33,448 nt of DNA from Planctomycetota bacterium (GTDB taxonomy: Bacteria > Planctomycetota > UBA1135 > GCA-002686595). The position numbers and the translations under genes were made by a program. The DNA lies in contig DUBE01000022.1 in assembly GCA_012960475.1 (NCBI GenBank), positions 1 through 33,448 of the forward strand. The letters are read 5' to 3'. Shown piece by piece: positions 24,614 to 32,873 of this stretch. Position 1 is the first letter of the stretch; every line of letters starts with the position of its first letter. The notes below the pieces were generated by a model. It was not told where the DNA came from. It worked only from the letters and a program-made list of their open reading frames with translations, and did no database searches.

Positions 24614-25450
24614 CTAATCCAGAATCTTGAGGCGCGCCAACAGAGGCACGTGATCGGAGATGTCGTAATCTTCAAGCCAATGAGCTTCAAGCAATTCCAT
24701 CCCACGCTGAAAGAGCCGGTCCAGGTGCATCTCTGTATCGACTCCAAGAATACGATTGCCCAGGGCGCCCGCATGACCCCGACGGCCACTGCCCTTGCTT
24801 GGCTCGATTTCAATCAAGCCCATGGATTGAACCACCCCCCACAGGGTCTGTAAGCGCCCGCTATTCCAGGTGTTGAAGTCCCCGCAAAAAAGAATGGGGC
24901 CTGAGTGCTCTTTGATGCGCCATGCAAGATCCTGCATCTGCTGTGTGAAGCGTCGCCCATGACGATCAAAATTGAGGGCATGCACATTAGCCAACAGAAC
25001 TGAGCGGCCATCGGGCAATGGATAGGTCGTAATCAGTGCCATCTTGCGAGTGGCGACGCGCAATTCCCGGGAGCGAGAAGCTATGCCCTCGGCGGTCGTT
25101 GGCTGCACACTTGCGGCGCTGGTGACCCCATGGACTCCATGGCTACGAACAAAATGCGAGCCGAGATGTTCGGGCAGACGCAGACTCTGGGTGCTCTCTT
25201 GAAAGGCGAGCAACTGGGCCTGGTGATCCGATGAGAGTTCCTCAACCTGGGCAAATGCCTGCTCCGTTCGCGGCTTGGCCAGATTCCAACTGACGACCAC
25301 GAGTTCTTCGGGAGTGATCGAGTGATCGCTGGGGTAACGGTGCAGCAACTGCGCCTGCCCGATGGGTGACGCATCCTGTCTGTGTGGGCCAGGGCGGTGT
25401 GAGTCTTCGGAGACCATAGTGGGCAGCGTGAACCCATTTCTGTGGTCCAT
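24614..25450 (-). CDS. Endonuclease/exonuclease/phosphatase (EEP) family protein
   Basis: A 278-residue protein with the EEP metal-dependent phosphodiesterase pattern: VSWNLAK (Asn56), FQES (Glu85), NVHALNF (Asn155, His157), CGDFNTW (Asp191, Asn193) and SDHVPLL (Asp266, His267). The family hydrolyses phosphodiester bonds in DNA, RNA or phosphoinositides, or phosphomonoesters in related lipids; the substrate cannot be told here. The first ~48 residues are not part of the domain and have no clear signal peptide. The start is ATG 25450, 27 bases after the aminotransferase gene. It converges on the transketolase-like gene with a 10-base gap. Confidence 0.85.
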   Translation of the reverse strand: MDHRNGFTLPTMVSEDSHRPGPHRQDASPIGQAQLLHRYPSDHSITPEELVVVSWNLAKPRTEQAFAQVEELSSDHQAQLLAFQESTQSLRLPEHLGSHFVRSHGVHGVTSAASVQPTTAEGIASRSRELRVATRKMALITTYPLPDGRSVLLANVHALNFDRHGRRFTQQMQDLAWRIKEHSGPILFCGDFNTWNSGRLQTLWGVVQSMGLIEIEPSKGSGRRGHAGALGNRILGVDTEMHLDRLFQRGMELLEAHWLEDYDISDHVPLLARLKILD

Positions 25451-25477
25451 GCATGGGTCAGTTCCAACCTCTTGGGA

Positions 25478-26689
25478 TCAGCAGGTCAGGCCTTCCGCCT
25501 CAAGGCCCAGAATCAAAGCCTCAAGGTCTTGCTCATCATTGTAGAGCTGAGCAGACACACGCAACACGCGCTCGGGAGGCGCCGGCCAAGAGGAAATCGG
25601 AATTTCGACCCGGTGTGTCTCAATCAGCCTGGCCTGCAAAGGATCGCAAGAAAAGGCGCCCCTGGGAGCGTCATCTTCAGCCGCGGGCAGAGGAAATGCG
25701 GTCATGTTTGCAATCATCTCAGTGGGCAGCGGCGGCTCAACCCCTAGAGCTTCGCTGAGCCGAGTACGCGCTGCAAGTGCCAGCCTATGGTTTTGGGCAC
25801 GGATCTCATCCCAGCCCCCGGGCAGGAGGCCGCCCAAGAACTCGATAGCAAACGGCACACACAGCCAAGGGGTCGGGTCAATGGTCCCCGGCCAGTCGAA
25901 CTCGTCCTGCAAACGAGTATGCCCCGACCGCGCGGTATTGGCCCCATGACTGATAGTGGTAGGACGCACGCGATCTCTTCGATCCGAGCGCACATGCAAG
26001 AGACCCGATCCCTTGGGAGTGCAAAGCCACTTGTGACAGTTGCCCGCATAGTAAGCGGCGCCCAGGGCGTCCAAATCCAAGGGGACTTGTCCAGGTGCAT
26101 GGGCCCCATCCACCATCACATCGATGCCCCGGCCTTGAAGCGCTTGCACTATGCGTGCAATCGGCAAGAGCATGCCCGTGGGGCTGGTGATGTGATCAAC
26201 CAGGGCCAAGCGCGTGTTGTCCGTAGCAGCAGCGAGGATCGCCTCGAAGGCCTCGTCAGGCCCCCTGCAAGGGAAGGGGAGACTTGCCCGAACGATTGTG
26301 GCCCCTGAACGGTCGCAAACAAACTGCGCTGCATTGTTGCAAGCGTTGTAGCCGTGGTTGGTAATCAAGATCTCGTCACCGGGTCCAAACTCCAAAGAGC
26401 GCAGCACGGCGTTCACCCCGGTGGTTACATTGGGGACGAACACAAGCCCGCTCCCGTCACAGCCCAAGAAAGAGGCGAGCTTCTCCCGTGCTTCGTCCAA
26501 ATGGTTGCGCAACTCCAACCCGAAGAATGCCACAGGCTGCCGCTCGATCCGGTCACGCCACGAGCGCTGCTCATCCAAGACAGCACTGGGACAAGCGCCG
26601 TAGGAGCCATGGTTCAGAAAATGAACCTCGGGATCGAGAATCCAGTGTCCTCGCAAACTGACAGGATCTGAGGTCTGAATCTCTTCCAT
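25478..26689 (-). CDS. Class V aminotransferase-fold PLP enzyme (isopenicillin N epimerase-like)
   Basis: A 403-residue fold-type I PLP enzyme. It shows the N-terminal FLNHGSYGACP (24-34), NVTTGVNAV (87-95), VDHITSPTG (164-172), VDGAHAPGQ with Asp194 for the PLP nitrogen, and the Schiff-base Lys220 in NCHKWL. This layout is typical of the isopenicillin N epimerase/cysteine-desulfurase-like branch, where members act as epimerases, C-S lyases or aminotransferases; the reaction is not predictable. I chose ATG 26689, 23 bases after the PLD gene; an upstream in-frame start at 26758 would overlap that gene and gives an unlikely N-terminus. Probably co-transcribed with the PLD lipoprotein and EEP genes. 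Confidence 0.88.
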   Translation of the reverse strand: MEEIQTSDPVSLRGHWILDPEVHFLNHGSYGACPSAVLDEQRSWRDRIERQPVAFFGLELRNHLDEAREKLASFLGCDGSGLVFVPNVTTGVNAVLRSLEFGPGDEILITNHGYNACNNAAQFVCDRSGATIVRASLPFPCRGPDEAFEAILAAATDNTRLALVDHITSPTGMLLPIARIVQALQGRGIDVMVDGAHAPGQVPLDLDALGAAYYAGNCHKWLCTPKGSGLLHVRSDRRDRVRPTTISHGANTARSGHTRLQDEFDWPGTIDPTPWLCVPFAIEFLGGLLPGGWDEIRAQNHRLALAARTRLSEALGVEPPLPTEMIANMTAFPLPAAEDDAPRGAFSCDPLQARLIETHRVEIPISSWPAPPERVLRVSAQLYNDEQDLEALILGLEAEGLTC

Positions 26690-26712
26690 GGCAGGCTTGA
26701 GAATAAATCGGG

Positions 26713-27906
26713 TCAGGGGCTGACGGATGTAACGATTTCGGAAATCGGCGCCGTCCAAAGGGCTTCGAACCAGCGATCAAGTCGTTCACCCATGGCTCGG
26801 CCCCGGATAATCAGCCCGACATTGCGCGATTGTGTGAAGTAGGACAGTTGCAGGTTCGAACTTCCAATCCAGGCCTTGTCTCCATCAACAATGAGGGTCT
26901 TGGCATGCAACACCCGAGCAAAGGGGATCGGGCCGGTGGACGCTTCAGGGATTACCAAGAAACGGACCTCGATGCCTTCAACGGCGTCTAGCTCCTGAAC
27001 GGACTTCAGAGCACTACCCTGTTTGCACCACTGCGACACGAGGAGTTGAACCACAACTCCACGCTGGGCAGCTCGAGTCAATGCGCTACGCAGCTGGTCA
27101 AAGTCACCACCCTTGGGGTCGTTCAACTTGAGGGTCAAAGTTGTCGCACACAATCGGTGTCGGGCACTATCGATCAACTCCAACAACTGGGGCAGATCCC
27201 ATTCGCTGGACCGATGGCCCATTCCATCAGGACTAATAGCCACCGTGATCTCCAGATCCCTCTTGCCGCGAGCTTGTACTCTGTTCAGTTCGGCCGCAAA
27301 TCTACGCCTTGGTCCAGACTCAACCACTCCCCCAGAACGTCCATGAGCACGGCCCCAATCTCCCTCAAAGAGATTTCCGAGAACGCCGCCCAGAGAAGCT
27401 CCCTCCACCCGCACTCCCAACTCAACAATGTGATCCAGAGCGCGCCAATCGAAGTTCGCAGAGCCCAGGAACGCATCCTGTCGATCGACCACCATGTACT
27501 TGGCATGCATCACGCCGCCCGTTTCTTCCTTCAGATCGAGGAAGGCAATTTGGATGCCAGGCTGAGCCGAGAGTTGAGCGGGCAGATCTCTGTAGGTCTC
27601 GCGAAAAGTCGACGCCAGCAGCATGCGAATTGATACTCCGCGTCGGGCAGCCTCTTCCAAAGCGTACACCACAGGCCCAAGCCGTGTGCCTGACTCGTCG
27701 GCGGCATAGAAGTGGCACAGCACTATTTCCTCCCGAGCTTGGTGGATCATCTGAATCCAAACTGCATCGGTGGGAGGCAGGTCATGACTGCCAAGCCCAC
27801 ATTCCCTCGGCATGCTTTCCACCAAGGTCACGCGCTCCACAGAAGGACGAGAACTGGCGCAAGAGGCAAGAAGGGCAAGAAAAACAGGGACCAAAGAAGA
27901 TCGCAT
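26713..27906 (-). CDS. Phospholipase D-superfamily lipoprotein
   Basis: A 397-residue protein with signal peptide and lipobox LLASC (Cys16), so probably anchored in the cell envelope. Two complete HKD motifs are present: HAKYMVVDRQDAFLGSANFD and HAKTLIVDGDKAWIGSSNLQ. A PLD-fold active site is made by joining the two. The superfamily covers phospholipases, cardiolipin synthases and nucleases, and the sequence does not settle which. The preceding GVMHAK and the AARRGVSIRMLLAS and AAQRGVVVQLLVSQ strands fit the duplicated PLD fold. It starts at ATG 27906, facing the divergent mltA gene across 144 bases, and heads a run with the aminotransferase and EEP genes. Confidence 0.9.
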   Translation of the reverse strand: MRSSLVPVFLALLASCASSRPSVERVTLVESMPRECGLGSHDLPPTDAVWIQMIHQAREEIVLCHFYAADESGTRLGPVVYALEEAARRGVSIRMLLASTFRETYRDLPAQLSAQPGIQIAFLDLKEETGGVMHAKYMVVDRQDAFLGSANFDWRALDHIVELGVRVEGASLGGVLGNLFEGDWGRAHGRSGGVVESGPRRRFAAELNRVQARGKRDLEITVAISPDGMGHRSSEWDLPQLLELIDSARHRLCATTLTLKLNDPKGGDFDQLRSALTRAAQRGVVVQLLVSQWCKQGSALKSVQELDAVEGIEVRFLVIPEASTGPIPFARVLHAKTLIVDGDKAWIGSSNLQLSYFTQSRNVGLIIRGRAMGERLDRWFEALWTAPISEIVTSVSP

Positions 27907-27973
27907 GCCCCTACGATACGGCCCGAGCAGCGGCTGCTGGGGTGCTGGTAGGCCGAAGAGGGGACCTGCTGGC

Positions 27974-28002
27974 TTGAGCCGGAGGTTTGTGGGCCCTGTA
28001 CT
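27974..28002 (+). promoter_or_regulatory. Weak sigma-70-like promoter upstream of mltA
   Basis: TTGAGC (27974-27979) and TGTACT (27997-28002) lie 17 bases apart, 49 bases before the MltA start. Each box matches four of six consensus positions. The 144-base divergent gap holds no other gene. Confidence 0.25.
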
Positions 28003-28050
28003 GCTGAATCACAGAAAGCAAATAGCTAGTCTGGCGACAAAGGAGAGACC

Positions 28051-29226
28051 ATGAAGATCCTGACCCTGACCATGTCGCTTTGCATTGTAGTGGCTGGCTG
28101 CAAGACCACGAAAGCTGAACCGGATTGGGGTCGTGCTCTGGAAGTGGGCGAAGCGGCGCTATTGCCTCTAGGCCCCGATGAGCGGGCGCCTTCTGTGGGC
28201 GCCGCCTGGAATGACCGGGAACGGGTGCTGATCGGTTTGGAACACTCCCTCGATTGGATCAATCGAGCCCATGCGCCCAAGTACTTCCCCATGGCAGGCA
28301 TCAGCCACCAACAGGTGGCACGCTCCCTCACACACCTCAAGCACCTGCTTCAGACCTCGCCCAACGCCAGCAGCTTCGACGCCGCAGTACAACGCGACTT
28401 TGTCTGGTACAAGAGTGCCGGCTGGGATGGAGCCGGAGGCGGCGTCATGTTTACCGGTTACTGCACACCAATTCTGATGGGCAGCAGGATGCCTGACAGT
28501 GAACACCGTTACCCCCTGTATGGGCTTCCTGGGGATCTTGCAAAAGCTTCGGACGGCTCGATCTTGGGGCGCATGGAAGCTGGAACGATCACAGGCGCCT
28601 ACCCTGACCGACAAGCAATCAACGCGGGTTGGCTGACCGGACGAAATTTGGAACTAGTCTGGCTGCGAGATCCCATCGACGCCCTGCTGGCCCATGTAAA
28701 CGGTTCTGCTTTCGTGCGCCTGGAAGATGGTGGCATGCTGCGCCTTGGCTACGCGGGCAAGAATGGCCAAGACTACACCTCGATCGGGCAGCAGCTGATC
28801 AATGACGAGTGGTTGACTGCAGAGAACGCCTCCCTGACCACGATTCGTTCCTGGGCAGCTCAATACCCCGATCTCGTGGAAGCCTATGTGGAGCGCAACG
28901 CCTCCTATGTGTTCTTCCAGATGATCGACGGCAACCCCCATGGAAGCCTCGACGTAGAGGTGACAGCTGAACGCTCTCTAGCGACAGACAAGCAGCTCTT
29001 TCCGCGGGCTGCTCCAGTGTTTGTGGTGACCGAATTGGGTTCGCCCAATGGCACAAAGGTCCCTTTTCAGCAGCTACTCTTTGATCAGGACACCGGCGGT
29101 GCGATTCGCACAGCGGGACGCGCTGACATCTACCTAGGCATCGGCCCCTCTGCTGAACAGCGGGCTGGAGCCACCAAGGCCAAGGGTCAGCTGTACTACT
29201 TCTTCCTGCGTAAAGAGCGACCTTGA
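28051..29226 (+). CDS. mltA: MltA-family lytic murein transglycosylase
   Basis: This lipoprotein (signal peptide, lipobox VVAGC with Cys17) cleaves peptidoglycan between MurNAc and GlcNAc, forming 1,6-anhydro ends at the outer membrane. Conserved blocks in order are FTGYCTP near residue 135, GAYPDRQAI, FVRLEDGGMLRLGYAGKNGQDYTSIG, ASYVFFQ, AERSLATDKQLFP and DQDTGGAIRTAGRADIYLG. The last block contains the Asp of the MltA 3D-type domain that acts as catalytic residue. The first ~100 residues are helical and less typical. ATG 28051 follows GGAGAG by five bases. The stop overlaps the MOSC gene (TTGA). It supports a diderm cell with peptidoglycan. Confidence 0.95.
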   Translation: MKILTLTMSLCIVVAGCKTTKAEPDWGRALEVGEAALLPLGPDERAPSVGAAWNDRERVLIGLEHSLDWINRAHAPKYFPMAGISHQQVARSLTHLKHLLQTSPNASSFDAAVQRDFVWYKSAGWDGAGGGVMFTGYCTPILMGSRMPDSEHRYPLYGLPGDLAKASDGSILGRMEAGTITGAYPDRQAINAGWLTGRNLELVWLRDPIDALLAHVNGSAFVRLEDGGMLRLGYAGKNGQDYTSIGQQLINDEWLTAENASLTTIRSWAAQYPDLVEAYVERNASYVFFQMIDGNPHGSLDVEVTAERSLATDKQLFPRAAPVFVVTELGSPNGTKVPFQQLLFDQDTGGAIRTAGRADIYLGIGPSAEQRAGATKAKGQLYYFFLRKERP

Positions 29227-29711
29227 ACCCCATCGGCACGGTTCTGGCCGTCTGCACAGGCTCCGGCGGAATCCCCAAGGTCTCCGTAGACAAGGCCCAG
29301 ATCGGCCACCTGGGCCTGATGGGGGACCGACACACAATCCCCGAGCATGGGGGATCAGACCGAGCAGTCTGCCTGTTTGCCAAGGAGGACTACGCAAGAC
29401 TCATAGCTGCCGGGGTCCCCGCCGATGCCCCAGGCACTTACGGCGAAAACCTCCTGACAGAAGGCCTCGATTACAAAGCCCTGCGCCCCGGTGATCACCT
29501 TCTCCTAAGTGGAGGGGTCCAGCTAGAGATCTTTGACATCCGCGAGCCCTGTGTCACTTTGCAGCAACTGGATCCACGTTTTCCAGACCTCTTGATTGGC
29601 CGCAGCGGTTTTCTATGTCGGGTTCTGCAAGAAGGAATTATTGCAGCGGGCGAGGAAATTCGCCTTGACACAAGTGACACTGGACGGAGGGTCCCCCTTT
29701 CACAAGGCTAG
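29223..29711 (+). CDS. MOSC-domain protein
   Basis: A 162-residue single-domain MOSC protein: GLMGDRHTIPEHGGSDRAV (31-49), GTYGENLLTEGLD (71-83), LRPGDHLLL and IREPCVTLQQL with the conserved Cys110. MOSC domains bind a sulfur carrier or molybdenum cofactor through this Cys and occur in Moco sulfurases and YiiM-type reductases. Alone, such proteins have no fixed role. The TTG start at 29223 overlaps the mltA stop as TTGA, so it is probably translated with mltA and precedes the TrkA-C protein by five bases. No partner oxidoreductase is seen in the window. Confidence 0.9.
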   Translation: MNPIGTVLAVCTGSGGIPKVSVDKAQIGHLGLMGDRHTIPEHGGSDRAVCLFAKEDYARLIAAGVPADAPGTYGENLLTEGLDYKALRPGDHLLLSGGVQLEIFDIREPCVTLQQLDPRFPDLLIGRSGFLCRVLQEGIIAAGEEIRLDTSDTGRRVPLSQG

Positions 29712-29716
29712 CGCGT

Positions 29717-30523
29717 ATGGAAGCAATTATCGTATTTGGGATCATAGTGCTAGTGGCGCTAACCATCGTGCGTACAGGAACTTTGGCTTTGCAACGCACA
29801 GGGCTTTCACGGGAGGCGTCCTCCTTTCAAGCCCAGAGTGCATTCATGGGTGTCGGCTTCACTACCAAAGAATCAGAGTCTGTAGTGAATCACCCTCTGC
29901 GACGACGAATCGTGCGCTTGCTCATGTGGGGTGGCTACTCAGGAATCGCAGTGAGTGTGTCTACCATCGTAGGAGGAATTGGCAGCTCCGAAGGTAGCGT
30001 CATGCGCTTCATGGGCATGTTGCTGATTACCTCCGGTGTATTGCTCAGCCTCTGGCAGCTGCCTCAGGTGCGAGCCGCATCCGACCGGCTTATCTCGCGC
30101 TTGGTCTCCTCCCTGCCAGATCTTCGCGTGATCGACTTCGAAGAGTTGCTGGAATTTGACCGTGGGTACACAGTGGCTCACCTCTATGTGGATCGCAATC
30201 GCTGGATGACCGCAAAGAGCCTGCGTGAATTACGGCTCGCGGATGAGGGTGTCCTGGTGCTCAACATCCAGCGCTCGTCAGGGGCTGTGATCGGTACGCC
30301 GGAAGCAAAGACTGTGCTAGAGGCGGGAGATCGGATCCTGACCTACGGACGCCACGAGTGCCTGGAGAGCCTGCGTAATCGCCCGGCAGATCCTCGCGGT
30401 GACGAGGAACGGGCCCGCTCGGTTGAGGAACAAAAAGAGCTTCAGGCCAGTGAATTGGCAGCCGAAGAGAAGCTTGCACATACCCCTCCCTTGGCCCCAG
30501 ATGAGGATTCGGCTCCGGATTGA
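29717..30523 (+). CDS. Membrane protein with a TrkA C-terminal (RCK_C) domain
   Basis: A 268-residue protein. Hydrophobic segments at about 3-22, 70-90 and 97-117 surround the sequence TGLSREASSFQAQSAFMGVGFTTKE, which resembles a pore-half motif of Trk/Ktr-type potassium transporters. The region MTAKSLRELRLADEGVLVLNIQ...VLEAGDRILTYG (about 168-215) is a TrkA-C domain, normally a ligand-binding regulatory domain. The last ~45 residues are charged and probably disordered. Compared with full Trk/Ktr systems it lacks most membrane segments, so it may be a regulator or small channel subunit. ATG 29717 follows the MOSC gene by five bases, suggesting one operon. Confidence 0.75.
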   Translation: MEAIIVFGIIVLVALTIVRTGTLALQRTGLSREASSFQAQSAFMGVGFTTKESESVVNHPLRRRIVRLLMWGGYSGIAVSVSTIVGGIGSSEGSVMRFMGMLLITSGVLLSLWQLPQVRAASDRLISRLVSSLPDLRVIDFEELLEFDRGYTVAHLYVDRNRWMTAKSLRELRLADEGVLVLNIQRSSGAVIGTPEAKTVLEAGDRILTYGRHECLESLRNRPADPRGDEERARSVEEQKELQASELAAEEKLAHTPPLAPDEDSAPD

Positions 30524-30600
30524 CCCGCTCCACCCTCGGAATAGTGGCTTCCCCTCCCCCCTCGTGGTATTCCTTCCTGCCCCACCGGGACCCCTGCATC

Positions 30601-30837
30601 ATGAGCGAATACGAGGCAGTCCGATACACCGTCGAACCCGTTGAAGGTGACGCCCAGATCGAAATCGTCATCCACGCCTCGGATGGCAACAAGTGGGAGT
30701 ACGGCGTGCCCTACAGCAGTACCACCGGCCGCTACACGTTTGAGGAAATCGATGTGATCGCCATGGATTTTGGGGACGAGTTTGCTGAAGAACTCTCAGC
30801 CAAGCTCGACGAGGTGATGAAAGGCCTCTTCACTTGA
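30601..30837 (+). CDS. Small acidic protein, paralogue of the one at 19445-19687
   Basis: A 78-residue acidic protein without signal peptide. The core SDGNKWEYGVPYSSTTGRY, FEEID, MDFGDEF and the acidic helix EELSAKLDEVM align in order with the protein encoded at 19445-19687. It begins at ATG 30601, 77 bases after the TrkA-C gene on the same strand. An in-frame start at 30520 would add an unlikely hydrophobic/Pro-rich piece. No family recognised. The pair suggests a conserved small alpha+beta domain with a TGR(W/Y)xFxE turn and DFG(E/D)E. It ends eight bases before the stop of the convergent TPR lipoprotein gene. Confidence 0.7.
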   Translation: MSEYEAVRYTVEPVEGDAQIEIVIHASDGNKWEYGVPYSSTTGRYTFEEIDVIAMDFGDEFAEELSAKLDEVMKGLFT

Positions 30838-30844
30838 ACGCCCG

Positions 30845-31744
30845 CTATTCATCGCTATTGGGCAGGCGTCGCGCATGCTCCCGAGTCTGCCTGGCTCGTT
30901 CCTCTTGCCCAACAGTGTCCAGGCAATTAGCGTACTCAAACAAGAGCGCTTGATTACCTGGATCAAGCTCCGCGGCTCGCTCGAAGTAAACAAGTGCACG
31001 ACCGTGATCTTGGGTCGACAGGGCGATGTTGCCAAGCATGCGATGAGCGCGTGCGCACTGAGGATCCCTTTCGATCGCGCGCTCTAGAGCAGAAATCTCT
31101 CGCTCGAGGCCGCGCGGTCGCTGATCGCCCAAGCTATGGGCCAACTCTGCCAACCGAATCAAATGAAGAACATCCATGCCGCCCAAGCCCATGCGTCGGA
31201 CAAGTGCGTCGTATTCAATCAATGGGTCATTCCCTTGAGCGGCGCACAAGACCAGGAGATCCAAGGCGTCTACCCGGTGAGGCTGCTCCCGCACTGCGCT
31301 GGTTGCAGCCTTCACAGCCCTTGCTACCTGGCCGGCTCGAAGCTGCGCTCGGGCGAGTTCAAGCCAGGCCCCCCGGGGCCGATCGGCACAGACCACCACC
31401 CGCTCGAGAATCAACAGGGCCTGCTCCTGCCTCCCGAGCACTTGCTCTGTTCGCGCGAGTTCCAATGCCACGGACCCCGATGCACCTTCCAAGCGTAAAT
31501 CCCCAGCGCTGAGCACCCGTGCGGCAACTTCAGGCTGACCCGTACGCCGGAGAGTTCTAGCCAGCCCCACCAAAGCTACCGGATCCCAGCCCTCCGCCGC
31601 CTGATGTCGCTCACGCCACAACTGCAGTTGCGCCAACTGGTCCTGCTCGCGCACCGCCGTTGCCATATCCCTAGTCCAGATCGCCGCGGGTGTCGGCCCG
31701 GCAGCACAGGCGCACAGCAGAAAGACTGGGAACAGACGAATCAT
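30845..31744 (-). CDS. TPR-repeat lipoprotein
   Basis: A 299-residue protein beginning MIRLFPVFLLCACAAG, a signal peptide with lipobox-like LCAC. The rest is helical. At least five TPR-like helix pairs are visible, for example WLELARAQLRAGQVARAVKAATSAV and AHRMLGNIALSTQDHGRALVYFERAAELDPGN, the last being nearly consensus. TPR lipoproteins usually serve as scaffolds in envelope complexes. An upstream in-frame start at 31945 exists but lacks a signal peptide. It diverges from the MoxR gene across 118 bases and converges on the small acidic protein gene. Confidence 0.85.
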   Translation of the reverse strand: MIRLFPVFLLCACAAGPTPAAIWTRDMATAVREQDQLAQLQLWRERHQAAEGWDPVALVGLARTLRRTGQPEVAARVLSAGDLRLEGASGSVALELARTEQVLGRQEQALLILERVVVCADRPRGAWLELARAQLRAGQVARAVKAATSAVREQPHRVDALDLLVLCAAQGNDPLIEYDALVRRMGLGGMDVLHLIRLAELAHSLGDQRPRGLEREISALERAIERDPQCARAHRMLGNIALSTQDHGRALVYFERAAELDPGNQALLFEYANCLDTVGQEERARQTREHARRLPNSDE

Positions 31745-31832
31745 GGGTTTGCTAGGCCCTCCGGGCACGGACCTGTCCAGCATGCCAGACCTGCCTGCCT
31801 CGCTGCCCGCCGTTCTGGCACAATACCGGACC

Positions 31833-31851
31833 CTGGACCATAAAGGTCCAG
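31833..31851 (+). promoter_or_regulatory. Perfect inverted repeat in the moxR leader
   Basis: CTGGACC-ATAAA-GGTCCAG, a perfect seven-base inverted repeat with a five-base loop, ends 11 bases before the moxR ATG (31863) in the 118-base divergent gap with the TPR lipoprotein gene. It could be an operator for the pair or an RNA hairpin next to the ribosome-binding site (AGG at 31854-31857). Confidence 0.4.
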
Positions 31852-31862
31852 CCCAGGCACCA

Positions 31863-32855
31863 ATGACTGACCTCGACCACCTCGAAGCCGAACTGCAGGA
31901 TCTGCGGGGGCGCCTGTTCTCCCTGCGCAGCCACCTGGACTCCAAGCTGATTGGTCAACGCGAAGTGCTCGACCAGATGCTGATTGCTCTTTTGGCTGAT
32001 GGTCATGTACTGCTCGAAGGCGCACCAGGCCTGGGCAAGACTACGCTTGTACGTGCCATGGCCCAGGGTCTCGACCTCTCCTTTGGGCGCATTCAATGCA
32101 CTCCCGACCTGATGCCGGGAGATGTGCTAGGCGCACGCATTCTGCAAATGGAAGATGACGGCACTCGCAGGTTCGAATTTCTCCCGGGACCGATCTTCAC
32201 GCAGATTCTGTTGGCCGATGAAATCAATCGCGCCACGCCGCGCACTCAAAGCGCCCTCCTGGAAGCAATGGCCGAAAAACAGGTCACTGTCCACGGAGAA
32301 ACGCGCACTTTGGAAAGGCCCTTCTTAGTTGTAGCCACCCAAAACCCGATTGAGATGGAGGGAACCTATCCCCTGCCAGAAGCCCAACTCGATCGATTCA
32401 TGATGAAGGTCTTCTTGGACATGCCCGATCAAGAAGCCCTCGACGAGATTCTACGCAGCACCACAAGTCTCAAGGCGGAAGCAGGCCCCACGGAATTGAC
32501 CAACAAAGACCTGCTACGCCTTCAAGAATTGGTACGCCAGATGCCTGTGGGAGATGACCTGAGGTCACTTATCTCCGCGACGACCCTGGCAACCCATCCC
32601 AACAACCCAAGGGCTCCAACGGAAATCAAAGCCCTGGTGCGTCACGGGGCAAGCCCCCGGGGCGCCCAATCCCTCTTGTTGAGCGCCAAAGCGCGAGCCC
32701 TGCTGCAGGGCCGACTGGCACCGTCAAGAGAGGACCTGGAAGCCATGGTGGGCGCCTGCCTGGGACACAGGCTTGTTTTGGGCTACGAAGCCGAAGCAGT
32801 GGGTACGGACGCCCAAGACCTCGTTCGTAAGGCGCTCAGCGCTGTGTGCGGGTAA
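31863..32855 (+). CDS. MoxR-family AAA+ ATPase
   Basis: A 330-residue AAA+ protein: an N-terminal helix, LIGQREVLDQML, Walker A GAPGLGKT (53-60), PDLMPGDVLG (81-90), Walker B LLADEINRATPRTQSALLEAM (116-136), sensor-1 ATQNPIEMEGTYPLPEAQLDRF and the C-terminal lid SPRGAQSLLLSAKARALL. MoxR ATPases are chaperone-like factors that usually work with von Willebrand A-domain and DUF58 proteins to activate or assemble envelope or metal-cofactor proteins. No DUF58 or VWA gene follows here; the next gene is on the other strand. I chose ATG 31863; the in-frame start at 31743 overlaps the divergent TPR gene. Confidence 0.93.
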   Translation: MTDLDHLEAELQDLRGRLFSLRSHLDSKLIGQREVLDQMLIALLADGHVLLEGAPGLGKTTLVRAMAQGLDLSFGRIQCTPDLMPGDVLGARILQMEDDGTRRFEFLPGPIFTQILLADEINRATPRTQSALLEAMAEKQVTVHGETRTLERPFLVVATQNPIEMEGTYPLPEAQLDRFMMKVFLDMPDQEALDEILRSTTSLKAEAGPTELTNKDLLRLQELVRQMPVGDDLRSLISATTLATHPNNPRAPTEIKALVRHGASPRGAQSLLLSAKARALLQGRLAPSREDLEAMVGACLGHRLVLGYEAEAVGTDAQDLVRKALSAVCG

Positions 32856-32873
32856 GGCTCAGGTACAACCCAA

